Shown in pieces: positions 35,492 through 44,775 of a stretch of DNA of 64,000 nt. The DNA is from JAGNRR01 sp964409905 (GTDB taxonomy: Bacteria > Bacteroidota > Bacteroidia > Chitinophagales > Chitinophagaceae), in NCBI GenBank assembly GCA_964409905.1, contig CAYPET010000008.1, positions 1-64,000 of the forward strand, in the 5' to 3' direction. Under the pieces are notes generated by a model, which saw nothing but the letters and a program-made list of their open reading frames with translations, was not told the DNA's origin and ran no database searches. A program made the position numbers and the translations under genes. How positions within the stretch are numbered: the first letter of the stretch is position 1; each line of letters opens with the position of its first letter.

Positions 35492-36409
35492 CTAATATTT
35501 TTCGTACCAGCTAAAATGCTCCTGAATTACTTTCTCTTTGTTTTCTAACAAATAATTGAGATAGGCCAGCGCCACCGGCGAAAGTTTTTTATCTCGCAGA
35601 TAGATTAAATTCCAATGTGTAACGATGGGTAAATCTGCCATAGGGAGGATTTCCAAATCCTGATTCTGCAGCTCATTTCTTGTGCCAATCAAGGGCATGA
35701 TGGAATAACCCAAATTGGCTAGTACAGCCTGTTTAACCGCTTCGTTGGAGGTAAGTTCAATTGATTTTTTGTAAGCAAATTGCTTTTCATTTATGTAGCG
35801 CTCCATGGCCATTCTGGTGGCCGAACCTTTTTCTCTAAAAATAAGCGGGATTTTTTTTAAGGCCTGCATGTCTGCGCTGTCAGCATCATCCTGGTATTTC
35901 CGCATCATGAATAGTTTATTCTCCATTAATTGTACCGTGCGAATTTTATCGTTTTCGGGCAAAACAGATACGAGAGCAAAATCCACCTCATTCTTATCAA
36001 TGTGGCTCAGTACTTCGGCCTTGTTTGTCACGTCCATAACGATTTTCACCTCGGGGTACTTTTGTGCAAAAGCGGTAATGAAAAAAGGCATTACATACTT
36101 TGCTGTAGAAACAATAGAAATATGAATCGTGCCTACCATATGCCCTTTAAAGGCTTCTGCCAGGTGCTCAATATCATCTACCTCTGTCAATATTTTCTGA
36201 CTGGATCGGTATATCTCTTTGCCAAAATCAGTAACGTAGAGTTGCCGGCCAATTACCTCTACAAGCGGTATGTCAAACTGTTCCTGAAGTTTTTTTAGCT
36301 GTATAGAAACCGCAGGCTGCGTGAGGTGTAGTTCGTTGGCAGCCTTGGTTATACTAAGGCACTCCACTACCTTTTGAAAAATACGCAATTGATGGAGGGT
36401 ATAATCCAT
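35492..36409 (-). CDS. LysR family transcriptional regulator
   Basis: 305 residues. An N-terminal winged helix-turn-helix (LHQLRIFQKVVECLSITKAA, then LTQPAVSIQLKKLQEQ) is followed by the effector-binding domain with two periplasmic-binding-protein-like lobes. It is divergent from the small-protein and sbtA genes and upstream of the carbonic anhydrase, the classic position for a regulator of both sides. By analogy to CmpR/CcmR/CbbR regulators it may sense carbon status, which is inference from context. A TACCTTTG box on the minus strand (36425-36432) sits 15 bases before its ATG. Confidence 0.92.
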   Translation of the reverse strand: MDYTLHQLRIFQKVVECLSITKAANELHLTQPAVSIQLKKLQEQFDIPLVEVIGRQLYVTDFGKEIYRSSQKILTEVDDIEHLAEAFKGHMVGTIHISIVSTAKYVMPFFITAFAQKYPEVKIVMDVTNKAEVLSHIDKNEVDFALVSVLPENDKIRTVQLMENKLFMMRKYQDDADSADMQALKKIPLIFREKGSATRMAMERYINEKQFAYKKSIELTSNEAVKQAVLANLGYSIMPLIGTRNELQNQDLEILPMADLPIVTHWNLIYLRDKKLSPVALAYLNYLLENKEKVIQEHFSWYEKY

Positions 36410-36424
36410 AATGTATGTTTATAC

Positions 36425-36461
36425 CAAAGGTAAATAATATAAATGTAACTATATGATTATT
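36425..36461. promoter_or_regulatory. divergent control region of the bicarbonate locus
   Basis: Between the LysR and small-protein genes lie a minus-strand TAnnTTTG box (36425-36432) and an AT-rich imperfect dyad, AATAAT (36433-36438) with ATTATT (36456-36461). LysR regulators usually bind such dyads in the shared promoter region. The operator assignment is inferred from position. Confidence 0.35.
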
Positions 36462-36493
36462 ACATGCCACCTTTGTACCCGTAAAACAGCGTG

Positions 36494-36793
36494 ATGCATA
36501 TGGAAGCTTATAAAGTAAAACTAGTAGAAAATAAATACAACATTGAGGATGCCAAGGAGGTGCTGTTCTCGCTACTGAATGATAAAATGAAGTTCCTTAA
36601 ACTTACCATGCTAAGTAAAATGGAACGCTTTGGCTCTTGCCCGGAAAATTTAGAAATCCGATTGGAAGAATTGAAAGTAGAAAAAGAGCGACTATATGAT
36701 TTGTTTAAACAATACGAAGGCCGAGAAGATATCCTACTGAATATTGACTGCATCATTGATATTAAGTTAGAAAAAGAGGTACTTGTGAGCTAG
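36494..36793 (+). CDS. small charged helical protein upstream of sbtA
   Basis: About 99 residues from ATG 36494 (ATG 36500 and GTG 36491 are alternatives). It lacks a signal peptide or membrane segment and is predicted mostly helical, with a charged coiled-coil-like part (LEIRLEELKVEKERLYDLFKQYE cut short here at positions ~54-76). It does not resemble the PII-like SbtB that controls cyanobacterial SbtA. Its place 17 bases before sbtA on the same transcript suggests a cytoplasmic partner of the transporter; this is inference. Confidence 0.75.
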   Translation: MHMEAYKVKLVENKYNIEDAKEVLFSLLNDKMKFLKLTMLSKMERFGSCPENLEIRLEELKVEKERLYDLFKQYEGREDILLNIDCIIDIKLEKEVLVS

Positions 36794-36810
36794 GCAGTAG
36801 CTTTGGACCT

Positions 36811-37773
36811 ATGAATTTAAACTTACTTTTTGACAATTTATCAAACCCCGCCTTATTATTTTTCTTTTTAGGGATTCTGGCCGTTCAGGTAAAAAGTGAT
36901 CTTGCCATCCCCGAAACTTCATCGAAATTTATTGCACTCTACTTACTCTTCTCAATTGGTTTTAAAGGAGGCGTAGAATTAGCCCATAGCCACTTGGGTA
37001 TCGAAATTGTACAAGTATTGTTATTTGGAGTGGTGATGGCCATCATTGTACCAATCTACACTTTTTTCATTCTGCGTCGCAAGCTGGGGGTATATAATGC
37101 CGGCGCAATTTCGGCAGCATACGGCTCCGTTAGTGCAGTAACTTTTGTTACGGCCGTGTCATTTCTGGAGTTACAACAAATCAACTTTGGCGGCCATATG
37201 GTAGCCGTAATGGCTCTTATGGAGGCCCCGTCTATCATTGTAGGGGTTTTACTCCTCTCCTATTTCCGTGAGCACAAGACCGAAAAAATCTCTATTCAAA
37301 AAGTACTGCATCATTCCTTTACCAATGGCAGTGTTCTGCTGATTATTGGTAGTTTATTGATTGGCTTTCTGGCCAATGAAAAACAAGCGCAAGGCATTGA
37401 GCCCTTCACAACAGAAATATTCAAAGGCTTTCTGGCAGTTTTTCTGTTGGATATGGGTATTACCAGTGGTAAAAAATTATCATCCTTTTGGAAGTTTGGC
37501 ATCTTTCCTTTTTTGTTTGCCATTTTCATTCCGCTGATAAACGGCGTCATAGTAGCTGTAGTCAGCAGCGCCGTGTCGGGTAATCATGGCGATCGATTTT
37601 TGTTGGCCATTTTAGCTGCGAGTGCATCCTACATTGCTGTGCCGGCAGCCATGAAGCTGGCAGCACCAAAGGCTAATCCCGGCATCTATATCCCTATGGC
37701 TTTGGCGGTAACCTTTCCGTTTAATATCACCTTAGGCATGCCCATTTATCTCTACCTCATTCAAAACTTCTAA
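36811..37773 (+). CDS. sbtA: SbtA-type sodium-dependent bicarbonate transporter
   Basis: 320 residues with about ten hydrophobic helices. Family-typical segments include LAIPETSSKFIALYLLFSIG, FKGGVELA, AAYGSVSAVTFVTA and MALMEAPSIIVG in the first half, and LDMGITSGKKL and ASYIAVPAAMKLAAPKANPG in the second. SbtA (formerly DUF897) imports HCO3- with Na+ across the inner membrane in cyanobacteria; homologues in heterotrophs likely feed carboxylases. Its neighbours, carbonic anhydrase and a LysR regulator, support the assignment. Confidence 0.92.
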   Translation: MNLNLLFDNLSNPALLFFFLGILAVQVKSDLAIPETSSKFIALYLLFSIGFKGGVELAHSHLGIEIVQVLLFGVVMAIIVPIYTFFILRRKLGVYNAGAISAAYGSVSAVTFVTAVSFLELQQINFGGHMVAVMALMEAPSIIVGVLLLSYFREHKTEKISIQKVLHHSFTNGSVLLIIGSLLIGFLANEKQAQGIEPFTTEIFKGFLAVFLLDMGITSGKKLSSFWKFGIFPFLFAIFIPLINGVIVAVVSSAVSGNHGDRFLLAILAASASYIAVPAAMKLAAPKANPGIYIPMALAVTFPFNITLGMPIYLYLIQNF

Positions 37774-37787
37774 TACTTCAGATTCTA

Positions 37788-38942
37788 TCAGTTTAAGAGA
37801 TTCGCGGACTTCTTTATTTCGCGAATGGCATTTATTAAATGTTCGATATCCTTCTCATCATTGTAGGCCTGAAACGACACGCGTAGTAATTGCTTGGCAC
37901 CAAGTTGCATTATTGGAATTTCAATATGAAATTTTTCGTACAGGGTATTTTTCAATTGTTCGGCATTGGTAGTTTCAATTGGAATACTACAAATCTGACC
38001 CAGATAAGCAGCATCCAACGGACATAGCATTGAGCTTTCTAATTCATTTGCCAGTATAGGATAATAGTGTAAAAGTTGGTCGTTACATTTCTTCTTTTCA
38101 GCTTCCCAGTTATTTTCTTTAAAAAACCGAAGACAAGCAGGTATCGTAAGATAAGCGCTAAAATCGCGCGTACCATTATACTGATGATAATCCTGAAATT
38201 GACTTGGACCGGTAACAATGGCATCATAACCCCAAGAAACTATGAGCGGCTCTATCGCATGCTGCAGTGCTCTTCGCACATAAAGAAATGAATTCCCCTT
38301 GGGTGCTAATAGCCATTTGTGATTGGCACCGGTATAAATGTCAGGGTTTAATCTGTTTATGTCCAGCTCAATATGCCCTGGCACATGGGCACCATCTACA
38401 ATCGTCAGAATGCCCAATGAGCGCGCTTTATCACATATTTCTTGTGCCGGGAAAATGAGAGCCGTAGAACTTGTGATGTGTGAAAAAAAGATCACTTTCG
38501 TCCTAGGGTTCAGGGCAGCAAAAAACTCCTCAAGAAATTTTTCTTTTGAGACAAGGGGCAAGCTAATTTGAGCATGCACATACTTGGCTCCTGTTTTCTC
38601 ACAATGGAATTTCCAGGTGCGGTCTAAGGCGCCATACTCTTGATTGGTTGACAGAATTTCATCGCCTTTCTGTAAGTTCAGGCTATTGATTACGGTATTC
38701 AATGCTGTTGTCGGATTCGGCATGAATACAATATCCTGCTCATCGCAACGGATATAGTCTGCCAATGCCCTTCTGGAAACATCAAGTTGCTGTTGACCCA
38801 ACTTCGTAATAAACTGTACCGGATTTTCCTCCAACTTACGTTGCCAGTATTGATAATCTTCAAAAATATCTTTAGGACAAGCGCCAAAAGAACCATGGTT
38901 GAGATAAGTGGTGGCTGGATCTAATAAAAACTTTTCTTTCAT
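37788..38942 (-). CDS. PLP-dependent class V aminotransferase-fold enzyme
   Basis: 384 residues from ATG 38942; the longer frame begins in sequence unlike the family. The start YLNHGSFGACP is typical of the isopenicillin-N-epimerase-like/cysteine desulfurase-like branch. The PLP-contacting Asp lies in TIVDGAHVPGHI and the Schiff-base Lys in TGANHKWLLAPKG. Reactions in this branch range from epimerase to C-S lyase (EgtE-like), so the substrate is unresolved. It is last in a probable operon after ispG and the DUF6122 gene. Confidence 0.88.
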   Translation of the reverse strand: MKEKFLLDPATTYLNHGSFGACPKDIFEDYQYWQRKLEENPVQFITKLGQQQLDVSRRALADYIRCDEQDIVFMPNPTTALNTVINSLNLQKGDEILSTNQEYGALDRTWKFHCEKTGAKYVHAQISLPLVSKEKFLEEFFAALNPRTKVIFFSHITSSTALIFPAQEICDKARSLGILTIVDGAHVPGHIELDINRLNPDIYTGANHKWLLAPKGNSFLYVRRALQHAIEPLIVSWGYDAIVTGPSQFQDYHQYNGTRDFSAYLTIPACLRFFKENNWEAEKKKCNDQLLHYYPILANELESSMLCPLDAAYLGQICSIPIETTNAEQLKNTLYEKFHIEIPIMQLGAKQLLRVSFQAYNDEKDIEHLINAIREIKKSANLLN

Positions 38943-38984
38943 CGGATGGATAACAACAGCATTGCTAGTGCAATATAACAAGTA

Positions 38985-39359
38985 TTAGCCGCCAAAGAAT
39001 CTAATTATTGCCGTAAAAGGTTCTCCTGCATAGCAACGCTGGCAATCCAGATACATAAAAACACAGTCCAGCAAATCGGTTGCCATGTGCATTACGAGTC
39101 CCAAGCCTATAATATTCCAGGGTCGTTTGAAAAACAGCAAAACTAAATAAAATGCTATTGCCGGATAGGTATGCAGCAAATGAAACTGTATACTACAGCG
39201 GTTTGCCTGAAAAACAGGCTCTACCAATAAATGATCGAGATCAACCAACATAGTGCACAGCAATATGAGGTAAGTGGTTTCCCAATCCTTTCTAAAAAAA
39301 AGCAGAGATATTATTAGCGGGAAACCAAAGTGCAGAAAGTAATGTATTGCCGCCTGCAC
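38985..39359 (-). CDS. DUF6122-like small membrane protein
   Basis: 124 residues from a GTG start six bases after the ispG stop. Four hydrophobic segments with conserved-looking polar residues (HYFLHFGFP, LVDLDHLLVEPVF, QFHLLHTYPA, LVMHMATDLLDCVFMY). The scattered His/Asp residues in membrane segments recall metal-dependent membrane hydrolases of the YdjM/LexA-binding type, but no function is known. Coupling to ispG is clear from spacing. Confidence 0.7.
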   Translation of the reverse strand: MQAAIHYFLHFGFPLIISLLFFRKDWETTYLILLCTMLVDLDHLLVEPVFQANRCSIQFHLLHTYPAIAFYLVLLFFKRPWNIIGLGLVMHMATDLLDCVFMYLDCQRCYAGEPFTAIIRFFGG

Positions 39360-39365
39360 AATTTA

Positions 39366-41327
39366 TTAATTCATTTTGGGCTCAACCCAAACATCATTTT
39401 CCTTGAGCAGATTAATGAGTTCGTCTACGGCTACCTCACTTGGAATTGCCCGTTTTACCACTTCTTGTCCCTTATACAGGGTAATCTTACCTACACCACT
39501 GCCTACATACCCAAAATCAGCATCCGCCATTTCACCCGGGCCATTTACAATGCAACCCATAATGGCAATTTTTACCCCTTTTAAGTGGTTGGTTACCGCC
39601 CTTATTTTGGCTGTCGTTTCCTGCAAATCAAATAACGTTCTTCCGCAACTTGGGCAAGAAATATATTCCGTTTTCGAAATTCTGGTACGGGTAGCTTGTA
39701 AAATACCAAAGGCGTTTTGATTCGCCTGTTCACAATCAGTCAGGCTTTTGGGTAACTGATAATCCGGGCCAAGTATTAGGCCATCACCAAATCCATCCAG
39801 CAACAAGGCCCCTGCAGTTGATGCATAATGAATGAGATGCTCCTCGGCATGATTCCCCTTCGAATTTACAATGAAAATAACGGGCTGTTGGACTCCTTCA
39901 ATTTCCAGCTGCATCATTTGCTTGCGCAATTCCTTAAACGACTCCTTTGCATTACTATGCAGCACCAAAACGACCGTAGGGTCATTCTTTATTGCGGCTA
40001 AAAAATCTGCATCCAAGCCCTCATGTGCTCCCAAATCTAAAAAGTTTACAAAATCTGACTTGACCGCATCCGATAAATAGGTAGCACGATTAATATAAGG
40101 CATCACCTTTGTTTTGTCTGCGGCTTTCAACCATTGTTCGTAATGAGTAATTACACGCAGAGTGCCTGGCAAACTGAAGTTTGGCACTTCCTCGGCAAAC
40201 AAATAGTCTGCCGCAAAATCTGTGACCGTCCATTTATCATCCTGTGCGTTATAACTATATCCTATAGCGGCTAAACTTTGAGGATGAATATTCTCTATCT
40301 TACCCATATCGGCTACCACTACCGGCACATGCGACCCGCCAATATTTTGAACCTCCAGCGACTGTCGGCGCATGTAATGATAGGGATCATAACCGCCTAA
40401 ATCGATAGAATCCAAAGGTGGTTCGTCTTGATTGGCTGATGCTATCGTCACGCATTCTTTGATTATACTCTTGCAAACAGGCAGCTCCAACTCTGGCTCT
40501 TCGGTAAGTGACACGCGAATGGTATCACCTAAACCATCTTTCAACAAAGTGCCTATCCCCACCGCACTTTTAATACGACCATCTTCCCCGTCCCCGGCTT
40601 CGGTAACGCCTAAATGCAAGGGGTAACATTCCCCAAATTCTTCATTCATTTTATTGGCCAACAACCGATACGCTTGAACCATTACCTGCGGATTGGAACT
40701 TTTCATACTCAACACAATATTGTGATAGTTTTCATCACGCGCAATCCGCAAAAACTCCAAAGCGCTTTCCACCATACCAATAGCTGTATCACCAAAGCGA
40801 CTCATAATTCTATCGCTAAGCGAGCCATGATTGGTACCAATGCGCATAGCTGTGCCATATTGCTTACAAATATTGACCAATGGTACAAACTTTGCCCTAA
40901 TGCGCTCTAATTCGGCCATATAGGTTTGATCTGTGTATTCCAGGGTTTCAAACTTTTTTTTGTCAGCATAATTCCCCGGGTTAATTCGCACCTTTTCTAC
41001 AATGCGTGCGGCAATTTCAGCTGCATTTGGCGTAAAATGTATATCAGCCACTAAAGGTGTATCGAAGCCAGCAGCCCGTATTCCATCTTTTATTGCTTGT
41101 AAATTTTGTGCCTCTTTAATTGAAGGTGCCGTTATCCGAACCAATTCGGCTCCGGCTTCTATACAACGAATACTTTGCTCTATGGTGGCAGCGGTATCCA
41201 TTGTATCCGTTGTTGTCATGGTTTGAATTCGGATGGGGTGATAATTCCCCAAAAGCAACCCACCAATATTCACCTCTTTGGTTTTCAGTCGCTTATATTT
41301 GTGTAGGTTTTCGCAGAATAGTTGCAT
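39366..41327 (-). CDS. ispG: 4-hydroxy-3-methylbut-2-enyl diphosphate synthase, long form
   Basis: 653 residues from ATG 41327. The N-terminal TIM-barrel starts at VNIGGLLLGNYHPIRIQTM. A large central insertion domain (about residues 290-530), known for Bacteroidota, Chlamydia and plant enzymes, makes it almost twice the E. coli length. The C-terminal [4Fe-4S] domain holds the cysteines in SCPSCGRTLF and IMGCIVNGPGE and the cluster-near Glu in the latter. It converts MEcPP to HMBPP in the MEP isoprenoid pathway. Confidence 0.97.
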   Translation of the reverse strand: MQLFCENLHKYKRLKTKEVNIGGLLLGNYHPIRIQTMTTTDTMDTAATIEQSIRCIEAGAELVRITAPSIKEAQNLQAIKDGIRAAGFDTPLVADIHFTPNAAEIAARIVEKVRINPGNYADKKKFETLEYTDQTYMAELERIRAKFVPLVNICKQYGTAMRIGTNHGSLSDRIMSRFGDTAIGMVESALEFLRIARDENYHNIVLSMKSSNPQVMVQAYRLLANKMNEEFGECYPLHLGVTEAGDGEDGRIKSAVGIGTLLKDGLGDTIRVSLTEEPELELPVCKSIIKECVTIASANQDEPPLDSIDLGGYDPYHYMRRQSLEVQNIGGSHVPVVVADMGKIENIHPQSLAAIGYSYNAQDDKWTVTDFAADYLFAEEVPNFSLPGTLRVITHYEQWLKAADKTKVMPYINRATYLSDAVKSDFVNFLDLGAHEGLDADFLAAIKNDPTVVLVLHSNAKESFKELRKQMMQLEIEGVQQPVIFIVNSKGNHAEEHLIHYASTAGALLLDGFGDGLILGPDYQLPKSLTDCEQANQNAFGILQATRTRISKTEYISCPSCGRTLFDLQETTAKIRAVTNHLKGVKIAIMGCIVNGPGEMADADFGYVGSGVGKITLYKGQEVVKRAIPSEVAVDELINLLKENDVWVEPKMN

Positions 41328-41400
41328 CAATACAAATGTAATGGCTAGTTCGGCTTTTTGGATTAAGAAAAGAATAAATCAATATCCCAAAAAAATGCAA

Positions 41401-42297
41401 ATGAAATCAAGATATATGAAGCACTTAGTATTTACAGTTGGACTACTCATTTTTTCAATAGCAAACTTGATTGCTCAAGAATTAGGCGCAGCAATGCAAG
41501 CCAATGATGCCTTGCGTGCTTATGTTCAAAAACTTGCTGCGGCCAACCAAAACGCAGCGAATCGGGGCGAGGCCGCTGCCAGCTTTACTTTACCCATACA
41601 GCAAAAATTAGATAGTATTCAAAAAAGGATTAACGCACGAGAGGCATTTTTCAAGAAAGTGCAGGGAGTAAACAGTTCTTTTTTTCCGGCTTTATTCAAA
41701 CGCGGTCTTTACATGCGATACCAATTGCAGGTGCGCAACGAAAGTTTGCCACTGGCTAATGATCGTGCATATTGTGATATTCTGGAGCATCTCATTACAT
41801 CTTCCCAATATTTTTCTGCTAATAAAAAAGCTTATTACGCCAAAGACAATTATCAAATACCCGATGAATATGTTGATAAAGCAAAAGAAGTATTTGAACC
41901 TATGATTGATAAACTTATCGAAATATGCAATGCCCATCCTGACAAAGCATTTCTGGCAACCATAGTAACTACGGGATATGCCGATGATGAACCGATAGCG
42001 CCGTACTCTGTAATTTACTATGATCTATTGGACCAACTGAACGAGACGAAAGCCAGTAATGTAGGCTTGAAATATTATTTATCCCATTTAAGGGCAAAAA
42101 ACCTGGCGGCCATCATTGCCGAACTTATAAAAGAAAAAAAGAACAAACTAGTTCAACCTTCTCTGCTCACCACAATCATCAAAAGCGTGGGAGCCGGCGT
42201 ATTAAAAGAAGCAGCTTCAGATAATGTAACTGAAACCAATGGCAAGGAAAAAAGTCGTGTTGTAAAAGTCTATTGGGATATTTTGCCAAATTTCTAA
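41401..42297 (+). CDS. secreted protein with possible OmpA-like C-terminal domain
   Basis: About 298 residues. In-frame ATG codons at 41395, 41401 and 41416 all give a signal peptide (MKHLVFTVGLLIFSIANLIAQ). A helical, glutamine/alanine-rich N-terminal part is followed from about residue 165 by a region with TIVTTGYADD and YYLSHLRAKNLAAIIAELI, then KVYWDILPNF. This order (strand, GYAD, LS-x-x-RA helix, final strand) is reminiscent of OmpA-like peptidoglycan-binding domains, but the match is weak. Its neighbour is another secreted protein; function is unknown. Confidence 0.6.
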   Translation: MKSRYMKHLVFTVGLLIFSIANLIAQELGAAMQANDALRAYVQKLAAANQNAANRGEAAASFTLPIQQKLDSIQKRINAREAFFKKVQGVNSSFFPALFKRGLYMRYQLQVRNESLPLANDRAYCDILEHLITSSQYFSANKKAYYAKDNYQIPDEYVDKAKEVFEPMIDKLIEICNAHPDKAFLATIVTTGYADDEPIAPYSVIYYDLLDQLNETKASNVGLKYYLSHLRAKNLAAIIAELIKEKKNKLVQPSLLTTIIKSVGAGVLKEAASDNVTETNGKEKSRVVKVYWDILPNF

Positions 42298-42332
42298 CAC
42301 CCCTATTCTGCATTAATCTTTACATTTATAAC

Positions 42333-43775
42333 ATGTTGCGAAACAGTAGTCTGTTTATTGTGCTTTTCGTGCTATTGGCGAATGTGCTCAAAGCTCAAAA
42401 GTTATTTTTGAGTCCAGCCGAGTATATTAATACAAATAGTGGTCAGGTAAAAGTAATTGGCAATGTGGGTGATTTTACGGCCTGTTTTTTGGAGGGGGAA
42501 GCGGGAACCGAAATCATTTGGTACGATAGCATAATGCGCAGAGCGGGCGGATCCAGTCTGGATTTTATAGCGGGTAGTACCGCCCCCATTAAATTTTATA
42601 CCACTTCTTCAGCAGCCTACGTTTTTTACCAGCGTAAAAAACGCAAGAAGCTTGAACTTTGGGCAGCAAGAGTAGTGCCGCAGCACAAGGATACCATCAT
42701 ACCTGTATTAATAGACTCTGCACAGCTATCAAATAATTGGGACGATGTACGGTTTGAAGTGCATGAAAGTTTGCAGCCGAATCGTTTTATTTACTCCTTT
42801 ACCAATTATGTTGCGATTGAGAATAAACTCACCGTCCAGGCAACATTACTCGACCAGGCCTTTAAACCTCTAAACGTAGTGAATGAAACCATAGACGATA
42901 TCGTGTTTCATAGTATTTTAAGTATTCGAACTGACCCGTTCAATGGCTTGCATATACTTTTTGGTGAACCAGATATGCTGAATGGAGGTATACAACATGT
43001 ATTGATTGGTTCAAAATCAACGAGTGCCACCTTCATGCGTTATAATAAACTAGATCTTAATCAGTACAGACTGCGCGGCGGCCAGCTAATTTTTGATAAG
43101 GCATCCAATCAACTTTATTTTGGCTGTTTAATGCATCAATCAGGATCGGAAGTACTGGATGCCTTGGGCATATTTAGCTATGACCCGACAACTCAAAGTT
43201 GGCAGGACAGGAAATTCGCGCTATTGGGAGGGCTAAAAAGCACCGAGCAACAACGCCTAAACAATCTAAGACTACGAAAATTTTCGATGCGCGCGGATGG
43301 AGGTGCAATATTTGTCACCGAAAAGGTTTTTGAAGAAACCTATCAACGTAACCGCAGTATTGGATTTGTAACACCCGGTCTGGGTATGATCAGCAGCACT
43401 TATAGCGTCTTCCATAATGACGAAATTGTTGTATTCAATACCGACCCCGACGGCCAACTGGCCTGGCATGAAGTGATACTCAAATCACAGGAAACAGCCG
43501 ATGCCAACGAACGCTTTCATTCTTTTGGACTATTAGAATATCCCTTGGGGCAGGTGTACTTGTATACTGAAAAAAGAAATAACACAGACCGTTTTATTAC
43601 CGCTTACCTTTCCAACAAAGGCAGTTTACGCCTCAAACAATTTCAAACCACGGCCTATCAAGACATTGAAGAAGCGAAACTATTATTGCGCAGTGCGCAA
43701 CAACTAACATCTAACGAAATCGTTTTTCCCGTGATTTACCGTGGAACAATTAGCTTTGCCAAAATTATCTTCTAG
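42333..43775 (+). CDS. secreted protein of unknown function, probably beta-propeller-like
   Basis: 480 residues from ATG 42333 with a signal peptide (MLRNSSLFIVLFVLLANVLKAQ). The mature protein is a series of short beta strands with no repeat exact enough to count and no cysteine or metal motif. It is followed two bases later by the GTG of a membrane protein gene, so the two are probably co-expressed. I do not recognise a family. Confidence 0.65.
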   Translation: MLRNSSLFIVLFVLLANVLKAQKLFLSPAEYINTNSGQVKVIGNVGDFTACFLEGEAGTEIIWYDSIMRRAGGSSLDFIAGSTAPIKFYTTSSAAYVFYQRKKRKKLELWAARVVPQHKDTIIPVLIDSAQLSNNWDDVRFEVHESLQPNRFIYSFTNYVAIENKLTVQATLLDQAFKPLNVVNETIDDIVFHSILSIRTDPFNGLHILFGEPDMLNGGIQHVLIGSKSTSATFMRYNKLDLNQYRLRGGQLIFDKASNQLYFGCLMHQSGSEVLDALGIFSYDPTTQSWQDRKFALLGGLKSTEQQRLNNLRLRKFSMRADGGAIFVTEKVFEETYQRNRSIGFVTPGLGMISSTYSVFHNDEIVVFNTDPDGQLAWHEVILKSQETADANERFHSFGLLEYPLGQVYLYTEKRNNTDRFITAYLSNKGSLRLKQFQTTAYQDIEEAKLLLRSAQQLTSNEIVFPVIYRGTISFAKIIF

Positions 43776-43777
43776 GC

Positions 43778-44767
43778 GTGCTTTTACTTTTCAAGAGAAA
43801 TGATATTATTGGATTTTTGGTTTTAGCCGTTGTGGCTTTTTTATTGCGCCTGGTCTTTTTTGTCAATCCTCCACAGATAGCTGCATTAGGCGAATTTGAG
43901 GTAACCACCTTTGGTCATTTTGCTTGGCTGCGTAATTGGTTTCTTAATAGCAGTTTTACCTTTATTTTGCTCAGCACCATTGTATGGTTGCTCTTCAGCA
44001 TTTATTTCAAACAATCCGTTGCTGATGAAAAGTTTTTATCGCGGCGCGATTTCATGCCGGCCTTTGCCCTGATTCTTATCACGGCTTCCTTGCCACAGTT
44101 TATTATTTTATCCGCTCCTTTGTTTTCGGCCTTTTTTGTATACCTGAGTTTCTCTTTTGCAATTGGCACGCCCTATAACAAAGCAGCCCATTCGCGGTAT
44201 TTTAATATTGGTTTTTTTATGGGAGTGGCCATTGTATTTTATTGGCCAGCTATAATAGCTATTCCGGCCATTCTTATCATTCTTTTGGGGATGCGCCTTT
44301 TTGTTTTGCAAGAAATTCTTGCATACTTTTTTGGCATTTTACTGCCTTTGTATCTCATATTTTCGCTGTATTATGTTTTTGTCGGCAAAACAATCTCATA
44401 TGCTGACCTAGCCTTAAAATTGCATTTACCCGTTTCGTGGACACATGTTTCTGCCACTATCCTACTCATTGCTTTATTGATTTTGGTAACTTTTTATGGT
44501 TTGTATATTTCGCGAAATAATATGGCTGATAATAAAATACAATTAATCAAAAGGTGGAATAGCTTGGTAATTTATCTGGTCGTGAGTATCCTTATCGGCT
44601 TCACCACCACCACGTTCCCTGGCAATGCTTTTGTATTTGTATTGATTCCATTTAGTATAATATTAAGCTCGGCGCTTACAAATAATCTTTCAAAATATAA
44701 TACTTTTACTTTCTATCTGGTACTAATTGCTGTATTGTCTGTACAGTGGGTGCTCAGATTTTTATAA
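43778..44767 (+). CDS. DUF6427-like polytopic membrane protein
   Basis: 329 residues from GTG 43778. Nine to ten hydrophobic helices are visible, with the N-terminal MLLLFKRNDIIGFLVLAVVA and a short polar loop NPPQIAALGEFE. The layout agrees with a Bacteroidota membrane family (DUF6427) often found near purine genes; purQ begins 8 bases downstream here. No catalytic function can be proposed. Confidence 0.55.
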   Translation: MLLLFKRNDIIGFLVLAVVAFLLRLVFFVNPPQIAALGEFEVTTFGHFAWLRNWFLNSSFTFILLSTIVWLLFSIYFKQSVADEKFLSRRDFMPAFALILITASLPQFIILSAPLFSAFFVYLSFSFAIGTPYNKAAHSRYFNIGFFMGVAIVFYWPAIIAIPAILIILLGMRLFVLQEILAYFFGILLPLYLIFSLYYVFVGKTISYADLALKLHLPVSWTHVSATILLIALLILVTFYGLYISRNNMADNKIQLIKRWNSLVIYLVVSILIGFTTTTFPGNAFVFVLIPFSIILSSALTNNLSKYNTFTFYLVLIAVLSVQWVLRFL

Positions 44768-44775
44768 AATAAATT

